A stretch of 64,000 nt of DNA from Ophthalmolycus amberensis (Eukaryota; Chordata; Actinopteri; Perciformes; Zoarcidae). How positions within the stretch are numbered: the first letter of the stretch is position 1; every line of letters starts with the position of its first letter. This document shows, in pieces, positions 49,864 to 63,306 of this stretch. The notes beneath the pieces are model-generated. The model worked only from the letters and a program-made list of their open reading frames with translations, was not told where the DNA came from and did no database searches. A program made the position numbers and the translations under genes. The stretch is taken from the NCBI GenBank assembly GCA_024529925.1, contig JAFEUB010001213.1, positions 1 through 64,000 of the forward strand, given 5' to 3'.

Positions 49864-51369
49864 CCCGAAGGGGCTCTTAGCTGGAGATTATTCCGTTCTG
49901 ACAAAAATAATATATTCTATTTGTGGATTTTTTAAACGCTATGTGCCTCAGTGCTGTATGTTATGATTTAGATTCATAGAGCTCAGAGCACTTAATGTGT
50001 GTGGCCTATTTATAAGCATTTCATGAGTGACAATATACATAGCTGTTTTGTTTTTGCCTATCATTTAGCGCCTCTGTATCGATTTCGTCTTTGTCTGCCA
50101 ACAAGTCACCCCCGAAGCTCATCAGGGTCAGTATTATGTTGCATATTTTCTAAATATGTCTTTGCCTGGAAGACATGTCTTTGAAGAAAAGGCTGAAAAA
50201 GGGGTGAAGGATCCCTGCATGAAACTTAAGGCCAAACAAAACAAAACAAACTGTCCCCCATGTCTCCCCTATCTGCCGACCTGCCGAGCGCCTCAGCTCC
50301 TCCTACTGTTAAGACACAAAGCTGCTCAGTGAGCCCACACGATTTCACAGCGCCGCAGGGCTCTCGCTGCTTAGTGGGCAGGATCTGCCTTTCTTCTCCC
50401 TGCAACAAGCGCTTTGAAATACCCAGCCCCGAACAAACAGAGGAGATCCAGACAGAGGAGGAAGGCCACTGAAGCAAAGCACAAGAGGAACAGAAGGCGA
50501 GAAAGGGACAAAAGATGCTAAATAATGTTAATGCAAACAGAGTGGACTGATTTTAGCTGAAAGTCAATAAACATCTGGTGTGTGCTCTCTTTCTCACCCC
50601 TAGAAGCTGCCACGTCACCCTCCACCCATGCACACCCATGCATTTGTACTTCTACACTTGCGAGGACCCTCATTGAAAGAAGGTCATTACAAACATCCTC
50701 ACTCCAGATCTACAACTCTAATTGGTCCCCCCAAAAGATAGAGATACAAGAAGGCACACACCTTTGCCGATGCGCCGCCTGAATTATGTAAAAAGTCCGC
50801 CAATTAAATATTGAAAATCCACACGCAGTGACGAGGGGAATCATGGAGAGGAAAGACAAAAAGAAAGGGGAAAGATAAAGAAAAACAGAACAGAGAGAAG
50901 AAAGACACATAAAAAGGGCGCGTTGAACTGCAGACGATTTGCAGTTTTTGTGTATGTTTTCATTGCATGAGCAGTTTTTCCAATCATATCCATTCCAACA
51001 TAATTAAAGTGCCAACACTCACAGTCAAAACTGATTTATTTTTCCTGCCTCAGCAGGACATTTTTGCATTGGTAATTGTCAAATCTTCAGTAAACATATA
51101 TTCCACAAAGCACGGCTTCTCTCTGTGACTAACATTTCGAGTCTTAAAGCGTCACAAAGACAGCCAAGTGTTTGCTTTCGCTCACTTAGGTCGTCATTTC
51201 AAGCAGCTGGTAGAATAGATTGACAAGTGATGTGAGACATTTGACTGAGACATGAACATGGACCCTTCATACGCCTCATTGGAGATGTTGATTGTGGCAG
51301 AAATGACCCACCAAAATCTGAAAAATGTATGACGTGCAACATATTGTTGAACACCATAACACTTGCAGG
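49864..51369. other. unique DNA, no gene seen
   Basis: 50260-50480 is open on both strands without recognisable protein. 50835-50920 is purine-rich. Confidence 0.45.
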
Positions 51370-51775
51370 AATAGGTCGGCATTTCAGGAAATCGATCCGT
51401 CTATTTGATTAGTTCGATGAGAAGATTGACCACTGTTGGGTCTCTCCGGTGAATATGATGCTACAGCCAGCTGCTGGTTAGCTTAGCTTAGCACAAAGAC
51501 CGGGAAAAGGGGGAAACAGCTAGGCTGGCTCTGTAACCAAATCACACCAGCACTTATAAAGATCACTAAATGACATGTTATATCCTGATTATTTAATCTT
51601 CACACAAACCAAAAAGTGGAAATGACAGCCAGACTATTTCTTGACCAGGAACAATCTTTAGCTAAGCTAACCGTCTCTTAGCTGTAGCCTTCCATGTAGC
51701 GGTATTTTCATCCAATTCTTGGCAAGAAAGCAATTTAGTGTGTTTCCCAAAATGTCAAACTATTCCTTTCATTTA
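51370..51775 (+). repeat. repeat family C (AGCTTAGC-type MITE), forward copy
   Basis: TTAGCTTAGCTTAGCACAAA, GGAAACAGCTAGGCTGGCTC, TGACATGTTATATCCTGATT, CAGACTATTTCTTGACCAGG, GGCAAGAAAGCAATTTAG and TTTCCCAAAATGTCAAACTA occur in the order of a common fish element. It is non-coding. Reverse relatives lie at 44.2 and 60.5 kb. Confidence 0.7.
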
Positions 51776-51976
51776 GATAGTGGTTAATGGGGTTTGGGGG
51801 TTTTGAGAGGCAGCAAGTCATTTCATCTTTATCCCACCCTGTAGATCTCCAGCTGGGCACAGCACAGGCCTTCGCAGGATTTAGGTTGGCTCTGTATTGT
51901 GCGGTCACTCAAATCTGGGGCTCCTGGGGGTTTTCTTTCCAAGCCTAAAACCTTTCCAAGATCTCGGTCCTAACCG

Positions 51977-51978
<2 letters not shown>
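51776..51978. other. unique DNA
   Basis: Nothing recognised. Confidence 0.5.

Positions 51979-52010
<32 letters not shown>
51979..52010. repeat. (CA)n microsatellite
   Basis: 32 bp, perfect. Confidence 0.95.
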
Positions 52011-52011
<1 letters not shown>

Positions 52012-53819
52012 CGCCCACATGCAACTGCAGGCAAGATACAGGGACAAGAAAATATAAGAAATGATCATGCCTGGATTTTACTGGCAATATTTTGTCACAT
52101 GCAAGTTGGCAGTGGCTCAGCTCATCCTGATCTCAAGTGAAATTGGCTCTTACTTTGATTGAATTAATGTAAAAATAAATGGTCTGATATCGACATGAAG
52201 TGATGCTTTGAAAACAAATCAATAATAACCATATTTAAAACCTCACCTTCACATTACCCAAAACAATTTAACGCAACATTAGCTTAAAAAAAAGAAAAGA
52301 AAAAAAAGCTGAAAGTATTTTTCTGCTCGACCATGAATAGACAAAAACACAAATAAGTTAGAATATTATGACAACACCTTTTACAGTCTATATGCAAAAC
52401 TATGATTCCCAGCTGTTGCTGTATTATACAAATGAAGAGTTCTGGCCATACGGATATGCTGAGTACTTTATGGCCCAATGCAATTAGAAGTGGTCACGTT
52501 CGGTGAAAAATAGACTGAGATGTCCCTGGCCTCTTCCAAACCCTCCTCATCTCCAGTGTACGAGCCCAGGTCATGTCCCCTCCACTGCATTACACATGCA
52601 CACGTCCTCAGCATAACACCGAAACACGCGGCCCAGTGGGAGTGTGGACGCTAGTGCAAGGAAGAATTTTTGCTAGTCCTTGGAAACACAGACTCCCTTA
52701 CGGAGTACATATGTCTCCTTAACATATCTTTCACATGTGCAAACGCTTTCTTGTTCGGTCACAATGCAGCGATATTCTGCAGTCCCCCTGTCAATCACGT
52801 TGGAGAGGTATGACAGCTTTTGACCCACTCTGGAATTGCAGCTCATATACCAGCTTACTAACGGGGAGATAATGACAATGAAGCACAAAGCCTATCTTCT
52901 GTGTGTCACTGTGCCTCCATATGTGAGCGGAAAAAAGATTGCAAGGTGGGGTCACAAGGCCCCGAATATCCACTTACGTCTTGGTGAAAATGAAAATTGT
53001 TCCAAGCACTCAAAGAACCCACGTCACGCATCCTCCACCGTTCTGTGGCCTCAGACTTGGATGGATTTTTTTTTTTTCCCCCTCAACCAAATAGAATTCC
53101 AAACTTCGAAAAGCAGTCGCTTGATGGTCGCTGGTATTGAGAGAAACCTGCTCAGTGATCCCTGTGACCCAGAGCCTTAAATCTCCGAACGAGAAGAAGG
53201 GGGGGAAGAAAAAAAAAGAAGAAGAGAGGAGCAGTTTATGATATCGCACTTCAGTGAGCACCGGAGAAGAGGAAAAATAAGTATCAATTTTACGAGGGGC
53301 TCTAAATCAGGATGGGTTTGCAGAGACGACTTTATCGTTCAATCTGGTCGCCTGCTCTGGAGGTGTTAGCGAGGTTGGACAAGCGAGCGACGAGCACGCC
53401 CGCCTCGCCATAACAATAATCATATAGCTAAGCCCGCGGGCTCACGACCTGTAAATTGATTAAGAGAGGACGGTGACAAAAAGGATTCTCGCGGTTCGGC
53501 GAGGCGAATTTGCAAGCCTTCATTAGATGGACTGTCCGTCCGAGCGTGCTGAATCCAGAGTGGAGATGATGAGAGGGTGTGAGGGGGTAATGGGAAAACT
53601 CCAAGCTCATTGGCGGTGTTTATACGAGCTGTCTACCATGAAGGGAAGGGCCACGGCCCGCTTTGTCCCGAGATGAATAAAAAAATCATCTTCTCTGTCT
53701 GTTTCATTACGGAGAATCATTTCTCCCAAATCAGAGCAGATAAATCATTTACAGAAAAAACGAGGGAGGGTGTGTCTGTGTCTGTGTGTGAAGCAGCCTT
53801 TTTGTGTGTTACGAGGCCT
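52011..53819. other. unique DNA with a GC-rich complex stretch, no gene seen
   Basis: 53175-53280 is a GAAGAA purine tract. 53300-53760 is GC-richer, complex and free of repeats, so it is a candidate conserved non-coding region. A 114-codon plus frame at 52836-53180 has no protein character. Confidence 0.45.
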
Positions 53820-53844
53820 GTGTGTGTGTGTGTGTGTGTGTGTC
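53820..53844. repeat. (GT)n microsatellite
   Basis: 25 bp in a longer GT/CT-rich patch from 53770. Confidence 0.9.
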
Positions 53845-54471
53845 TGTCTGCATGTTTTGTGTGTTGTCACACCCATGTGTGTTCATGCGTCTGTTAGTGT
53901 GACTGTCAGCTTGAGAGTCAACAGAAGGTATGAAGAAGAGGATGGTTATTTCTGTATCGGGGGGGGGGGAGGAAGCGCGAGTAAGACGCTGAATCAGACT
54001 CTCCGTTCAAACATCGCAGCAGAATCATGCAGCTTTAAGTTCTTCCGACCCGTTGACACAAACAAGTGAGACACGACTCCATCCAACATTAATCAGCCCC
54101 TCCAGGATGCTGGATGCTGCAACGGAGGACTTCCTTTCTTTCTTTTTTTAATGCCAGATAAACAGTTTCCATGCAAATATTGCGAGGTGTTGCAAGTTTG
54201 GTCCACCTTTTACCGCACAAGTCATCGTTTTCAAGAATGACGAAGATTGTAACATTTTTTAGAAATGATTCATTAATTACAGTCAAACCATTTTTAGCAA
54301 ACGGTTTCAAAGCAAGAAAGAAGATCACAGCTTTATTTAGGCATGCGTTTAACTCACTCACTCATTCAGAAACAGCCAAATTGCCTTTTAATTTTCATCT
54401 TAATTTTGTATTAATAAAGGCCGATTCATACTTAAAGCGTCCATGTGTCCGCTTTGGTCAATTAGAAACGC

Positions 54472-54475
<4 letters not shown>
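53845..54475. other. unique DNA, possible conserved non-coding stretch
   Basis: 54130-54440 is AT-rich but complex. It holds an octamer-type ATGCAAAT at about 54172-54179 and is open on both strands without protein character. Confidence 0.4.

Positions 54476-54536
<61 letters not shown>
54476..54536. repeat. (CA)n microsatellite (61 bp)
   Basis: Perfect CA run. Confidence 0.97.
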
Positions 54537-54539
<3 letters not shown>

Positions 54540-55561
54540 CCTCATTCATTGTGTTTTCTTGCTTCTTTCCATCCCATCAGTTTGAAGTCTAACATGTCCC
54601 CAAGTGTACTCCAGCTACTGGATCCTTTCGACTCCTAGCTGCACACTCAGTAGCCAATCACTAGCTAGCATCCCCTCGTTAACCTGATTAGCCGCACCTG
54701 TAGAACACTGTATCTTGCCACCATCCAGATCATTACAGCCACACATGTCGTTTTCTTCATCTTTCATGAAAGATTCATATTCCACTGTTTTAAGAATGAT
54801 GTTTTCTCTGTCTCACTCTTATGAATTACTCTCCTCCATCACATAGCCCTTTTGAAACAGTGCTAACTGAAGCTAGCTGAAGCCATGGATGAAATTTCAA
54901 AAATAAAGTCATGACATTTTTTTTTAAACCATCTCCAGAGGCTTACCTTACCCTCAGGCGGTAAACTGAAAATCCCCTTTTTAATCTTTCACCTACAGAC
55001 ATGTTTTCTTTGATTCCCTGTCCTCCCTGCACACCAAACACCGTTTTTTGTTTGAGAAAGATGAAACAACAGGCATGGCTCTGTTAGTACAGTTTGTGCA
55101 TGCGTGCGTGCGTGTGTGTGTGTGTTGATATCCCTGGGGATGTCGTGTTGCGCTGTTACAGTTGATTTTCAAGTGACACCAAGCCACAGGAGCAAAAGAA
55201 GTGAGGAGGGTGGCTGAAGAGGACCGTGAGAAAGAATTCACTTCAAATTCCAGCAAATATCTAGACCCGTCACAGTGGAACTTCCAAGAATTCCTACAAT
55301 TGGCATTGCCTAGTGCAGCATATTCCAACGGTTCTATACCTACAGTGCTGGAGTTTTCACAGAGTTATTACACTGTACAAGCCGGTTTGAAAAAAATTTG
55401 CATTTGACATTTAATGCTGTGGAAAAAAATGGTCCCCGATGACTTCATTAGCTTGGGAAATGGCTGCAATGGAACTACAGGAAATAACTCACTTGTTGGT
55501 GATCTTACAACATGGACTTCAGTGGAGATCCAAGTGACATCAGGCCACTTACTGTATAAAT
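54537..55561. other. unique DNA, no gene seen
   Basis: Contains a TGCG/TG patch at 55099-55125. A 68-codon plus frame at 55201-55407 is not recognisable. Confidence 0.45.
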
Positions 55562-55615
55562 CAGTGGTGGCAGAAGTAGTGAGGTCCTTTACTGAGGTAA
55601 AAGTAAAACATTTAA
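55562..55615. mobile_element. hAT-type MITE left end, truncated
   Basis: CAGTGGTGGCAGAAGTAGTG followed by AGGTCCTTTACTGAGGTAAA and AGTAAAACA matches the common fish MITE terminus. No opposite end (TTCT-CCACCACTG) was seen downstream, so the right side is deleted or diverged. Confidence 0.6.
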
Positions 55616-57267
55616 AGCCGATTTTTTTTTTAACTTCTGAAATCTGCATTGTTTATAGCAATGTTTACAACAGTCTTTTTCTTCTCCTTCTTTATTGGGG
55701 CGTGTGCTTTAGCGCCACGAGTCGTAAAGAACACTGCTCCACAGCGCCACAAGTGGTCAAAAACTCCACCTGTAATGCTGAACTCGTCTATTACTGTGGT
55801 CATGTTACTAGATTCAAATGTACCATAACAACACAGAATCACTGACACATCGCATCATTTAAGCAAAGCACCCAAAACCAAACATCATCCTATAGATCTT
55901 CTCTCACAAATACCAACCCCCCCCCAAAAAAAAACTCAATGGAAATGTTAAAAATTCAACCCAATAATGCTTCTTTCTTTTTTTACAAGCACACATGGCT
56001 GAATAAGACTGACTTGTACAAATGGGCAGGACTGTGGCACATGTCAATATGTGATAAATGTAAATTAAGTGTATCGATAGAGAGCACTTCAATTACACAC
56101 TCCCAGGTGTGAACCTCTAATGAAGTGACTGATGAATGAGGGCATGCGAGGTTAATCCAGTATTTTCAAAGCCTGGGATGCATTTGAACTTTTTCATCCC
56201 ACCTTCTCCCTTTCTCTCATTAGACTCACACAAAGTATCACTTTAGTGCGCATCCATTTCGTTGGTGCTTTATTTCGTTTTGTTAACTTCTCACTCGTTG
56301 ACACCTCATTCTTCCTCACTAAGCTTAGAATCTGTTATCCAATTAAGCCGCACTATTGCTTGTCATCTATTTTTCCTTTTTCTTCCTTTGAGGTGCTTTT
56401 CTTTCTTCAATCTCACCTACACAATTTAGAACTTTTCTTTTCATGCTGAATCTATTGTATATGTGGTGGGGGGGGACAAACACACAACATTAACACACAT
56501 CTACAAACAAGCATAAACAGCCATAAACACAACGTGTCATTATTTCCACCCTTAACACCATATGGACCAATGAAAGTGGAGAAAGCGTTCCCGAGCAGCC
56601 GGGCATCTCCTCCACTTAAGGACCGTATTAACCTTTCCATAGATGTCAGTGTATAATAGGTGGTACTGTGTGCCGCGCACTGGCATTTGTCTTGGGTAAG
56701 GTGCAGGGGTCCTCCTCCTAAATGCCACCAGTAATGAAGCAGCTCTCTGTCTGTGATCTGAAGTTAATGTCCGTCTAGAGTATACAGTATGTATGAAAAT
56801 GTGTGTGTGCGTGTGCAATTTATGTCCGGGTGTGAAGACCATAGAACAACTGTGTGAATTGTGTGTCTGTGCTGAAGGGAACGGGGTGCACCATATTAGC
56901 AAGGGTCATCAAAGTGATACCGCAGGAGGCTCGTGAGAAGTTGCTGATGTTGGCATTTGTGTTGTACTTACTAAATAGCTTGATCAGTTATTAGTTCATA
57001 TCTCAAACTTGAGGTTTCCTTTCAAAACATTCACCCACTGAAGAGAATCTAGTTTTATCTGGATGAAGGAACAAGTTGCCCGAAGCAAAGACACATTGCC
57101 GAGGGCTACGTCTTCAAGATAATAACACATTGGCTTGTTAATATGATGAAGCATTACTGTTTTTCCTTGAAAGAAAACGACATCTTAAAGTTATCCAAGC
57201 AAAGATATTTTTTACTTTTTTTGCATGTGCTCAATGGGCTATCCATTGTTCACTTCACCGTTTTGAT
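55616..57267. other. unique DNA, no gene seen
   Basis: A 143-codon plus frame (55414-55845) runs through the transposon end and a T-run and is not a gene. G8 near 56467. Nothing else recognised. Confidence 0.45.
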
Positions 57268-57880
57268 CTAGACTCAAATATCTCAATAACTATTGAATGG
57301 ATGTCCACACAATGTGGTACAGTTAACACAGCAGCTGGATGATTGTGGTGTCATGAGATAACGCGGGATCCCATATATCACGAAAATGCATCTTGTCAGG
57401 CTTCATGTAATGCGTTTGTGACCACAGCGTGCACCAATCGGCGTCCAGGAGCTACAGTCGTGGCTTAGGGGCACGCAAGACACTGAGCCGACCGTTCATT
57501 CAAAACAACAATGGCGGCTCCCGAAGAGTTAGCTTGATGCTGCAATGGCATCAGTTATATGGAGAGTATTGTGTCATTGAAAGAAGAGCTTTTGTAGACT
57601 CGGCAAGAGTTTCCAACAGTGATTTCCAATGACTGGTTCTCAGATGGCTCCGTGCAAAACATACCATCTGGCTGGTCAGGTTAAATAAATAGAGGATGAA
57701 TTATACCGATTTTGGGTGATCCCCTAACTTTGTATCCAACACCTTCAGCAGATCAAAACATAAATACTGAAATACCTCAACATCTACTGGATGGATTGGG
57801 ACTAAACATTCTGCCTCTGATTGTGAGCATGGTAGCATTCCATTTAGCTCAAAGCACCTTTAACCTCTTGAACACGACAG
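57268..57880 (+). repeat. repeat family A, mosaic copy with an insertion
   Basis: Left part: CAAATATCTCAATAACTATT and TGTGGTACAG (57275-57325). Right part from about 57705: TTTTGGGTGATCCCCTAACT, then CTACTGGATGGATTGGGACT a second time and CATTTAGCTCAAAGCACC. Between them (about 57380-57700) lies unrelated sequence with AACAACAATGGCGGCTCC that may be another inserted element. Confidence 0.5.
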
Positions 57881-60451
<2,571 letters not shown>

Positions 60452-60815
60452 ATCTAGCTTAGCATAAAAACTTGTAGGTTGAGGGGATGTGGTTAGCCTG
60501 GCTTTTTTTGTGCTGATTAACAAGCAGGAAATGCCTTCAATTAGTGAGCTTTAGCCAGATTTTTTTTACTTTGGAGATAGCGAGGCTAGCTTTTTCCCCC
60601 TGCTTCCAGTCTTTGTGCCTAAGTCTAAGCTAATGGATCCCTGGCTGTAAGCTTAACATTTAGAAAGGACAACCCTGAGAGGTATTCATCCCTCTCATCT
60701 AACTCTAAAAAGTTAAGAGTAGCTTTAAGCACGAGTTTTCAATTTTTGTTTTGTTTTTCACTATTGGAAAAAGCCAGGCTCGCTGTTACCCCCTGCTTGC
60801 AGTCTTTATGCTAAA
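60452..60815. repeat. repeat family C fragments, head-to-head
   Basis: A forward piece at about 60452-60510 (TAGCTTAGCATAAAAACTTG) is followed by a reverse piece at about 60536-60720 (AATTAGTGAGCTTTAGCCAG, CCCCCTGCTTCCAGTCTTTG, CATCTAACTCTAAAAAG). A second partial reverse piece lies at about 60768-60815 (AAGCCAGGCTCGCTGTTACC). Confidence 0.6.
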
Positions 60816-61088
60816 ATGTTTAAAATAGTTACCCGAGCATTTCATTGATAGCCTTGACATTACAGATATTCCAAATGTATTCTTTTGCCCACAAATGATA
60901 AATAGAAAAATCACTCTTGAAAGTCCCATTCCACCTGTGAAAACCAGATAAGAAAACTGGTGGACAAGAAACCGACTCTCCCTGTTAGTGAATGATCTCT
61001 CTGACCACCAAGTCGACCCTTCCCACCACACACCAGCCTTGCCCCGTGTTGCGTGGGGGGGGTGGGGGGGGGGGGGGTGGATAACAAC
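60816..61088. other. unique DNA with G-rich tract
   Basis: A GGGGGGGTGGGG tract at 61046-61079 has strong G-quadruplex potential. No gene. Confidence 0.6.
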
Positions 61089-61296
61089 CTTGGAAGAAAA
61101 GACTAGCCAGCTAGAATGCAGGGAAGAACATGAAAAGCATCCTCCCTCCAGTCTCTCAGCAGCTTCTATCGAGGTGAGGAAGGCACCAAACTCCCTCAGC
61201 GGCACCAGTGGAGCTGCACTCTGAGCCAGCAGCACGACACTGATGTCGTTTGTGGCGGCTCGTAGCTGTGAATTAACAGCATCGAGCACTGTGCTG
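61089..61296. other. exon-like stretch, strand undecided
   Basis: On the minus strand a TTTCTCTTTTGCAGCAG acceptor (NAGNAG type, AG at 61298-61297) opens a 69-codon frame with coding-like codon use (LDAVNSQLRAATNDISVVLL then LREFGAFLTSIEAAERLE), ending at a weak AAG|GTTGTT donor. On the plus strand the same DNA gives LEEKTSQLECREEHEKH and ends at a strong GAG|GTGAGG donor (GT at 61174). I do not recognise either protein. One strand could hold a real exon of an otherwise unseen gene, or both could be chance. Confidence 0.25.
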
Positions 61297-61952
61297 CTGC
61301 AAAAGAGAAATTGTGCTCAAACAAACTGATATTAGGGAGGGAAAAAAAACACCAGGAAAAAAGTATTTGATTTCCCCCCAAACTGCCAGGCTGTCCATTA
61401 TTCCTATTCGTTGGCAATGAAGGGGAAGCCAGCTGGCTTGAGACCTCAACAATAAACAAAACACACCGTTGTTTGGCTTGAGCAAACAACCTGCAGTTTC
61501 CCCAGAGCCAACCTTTCCTCCCGGGCGATGATGAATATTCTCTGTCTCCGGCACGCCGTCATATTTTCCGGTTGGCTGTGGCAGGAGGGTTTTGTGCTGC
61601 AGGGCCGGATATTGATAAAGCTGGAACAGGATTTGTTTCTGCACTGTATAATGTGGCCATTGCTCCAGTGGTGTGTGAGAAATGCTCTGTGGCACTGTGG
61701 ATATAGATATCCAACCATCGCGCTTTGACATACAGGGGGCGAGCGAGGTTTGTGCGTGTGTACAGTGAAGCCAGACCGCGACATGTGTGGACTGTACGCC
61801 TTCCAAATCTACACAAACGCGGACGGATGACAAAGTGACCAGCTCACACTGCTCTATTGGAGCTATTTACCCTATTTAATCCCAGTGTATGTGTGCTGCG
61901 CTCCATTTCAAACCGGACAGTAATGAACATCCGGCTGGAACCTGCTGCGTGG
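61297..61952. other. unique DNA, no gene seen
   Basis: 61490-61740 is complex, GC-balanced and open in several frames (reverse frames of 186 and 112 codons). No protein recognised; it could be conserved non-coding DNA. Confidence 0.4.
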
Positions 61953-61958
61953 TGTGTG

Positions 61959-61998
<40 letters not shown>

Positions 61999-62049
61999 GC
62001 GTGCGTGCGTGCGTGTTGCGTGCGTGCGTGCGGCTGCGTGCGTGCGTGT
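61953..62049. repeat. (TGCG)n microsatellite with interruptions (97 bp)
   Basis: CGTG units with several one- or two-base slips (GGCG, GTTGCG, GGCTGCG). CpG-rich alternating purine-pyrimidine DNA with Z-DNA potential. Confidence 0.95.
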
Positions 62050-63306
62050 CGTAATGCGTCCTGCAGTGAGGTGTAGTCTAAACCATGTTGAGTCACCCAG
62101 CACCTCACCTTGGTATGTGTTTGTATAGTAAGAGGCCCACTTTTTAGCACTCCTCCTGTGTCTCTTTGTGTCCATAAAAAAAAACATACACAAAACACAC
62201 ACACATGCAAAACGACACACACTTAGCAGTACACCCGCACACAATGTTCTTGGGCCTTTTATTATTTCAGGGGTTACCCGTAAAGTTGAAAGAACATTGC
62301 TTTTCGCTGCTGGAGGCTAGCAGCAGTAAATAAATAGAATTACCGTATAAAGCGATATTTTCATGCGATACACAAGCTAAAGTATACTGTAGGGCTAATG
62401 TCCTGTATTAGTGCTCCTTTGATTAAGTCTCCAGGTCTAAGACTGGAACTTGCGATACAAGAATCACGAGAGATGGTGGTGGAGCTTTGGAAGACCTATA
62501 TAATGCTGCAGTGGTTACACATGTTGAGGGCAAGTGCAGTGCAGCAAACCTTATCAATGCAGCGCTCTGAAATACCAGCTGTGAGTTGCCAACTTACAAA
62601 AAGCCCTTTGGGGGGTAATTGTTTTTGCAGGGGAAACTTGTTGTTCATCAGCTAACATTAATCCTGTATCAGAAAACAATGAGTCTGGTGCCAGGAATCC
62701 TCTGTGTGGACCTGTGTATAGGCATAAAAGAGAGAGAAGTGATAATGGTTCCATAAAATCTTTGACAGCAGGATCCCGTGAACTCGTTCAAGCGTGGAAG
62801 CAGGGTGGAACTCGGTTCACCTGGGGACTTCGAGTCTCAATGAAATATATCCTGCACGATAACACATAGAAAGGCGTTGGAACGGAATCATTTACATGAA
62901 GTCTGGACATCGTTTGGACCCGTTTCTTTGATAATTCGTTCTGCCAAGGGTCATTTTATCCTAATCTCGGAAGACGTCACGGTTGCAAAAATCAGCCTAC
63001 GTAAATACTGACGTTCACAACAGATTTGCTATCGTCCCCTGACGCCAGGTCACAAGCAAATGCTAAGAAGAACAGCTGACATACCCATTAAGAAAGACAG
63101 CTAAGATACCTAATGAGAAACACAGCTGCGAGAGCTCGTGTGAAGAAAGGTTCACACAAAGACACAGACTTTATAAAAGCAGCTGCCTAGATTTCAGTGG
63201 CTTTAAACAAAACATTATTTAAGTTTTTCCAACAGTTTGCCTCAGGTGAGCTGGCTTCCTCTAAAGATTCAGAGGCTCCACCCACACAGGAAGCAGCTCA
63301 GGCCAG
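62050..63306. other. unique DNA, no gene seen
   Basis: Nothing recognised. Confidence 0.5.

Noticed and set aside
49621..49935. 104-codon Ser-Leu frame
   Set aside because: Driven by the CT microsatellite.
54171..54638. 155-codon plus frame
   Set aside because: The second half is the CA repeat and the opposite strand is equally open.
55414..55845. 143-codon plus frame
   Set aside because: It crosses a truncated hAT-MITE end and a T-run.
61273..61833. 186-codon reverse frame overlapping two others
   Set aside because: Three frames are open over the same DNA, which points to composition rather than coding; no motif seen.
61876..62244. Thr-Arg-His-Ala repeat frames
   Set aside because: Translation of the TGCG microsatellite.
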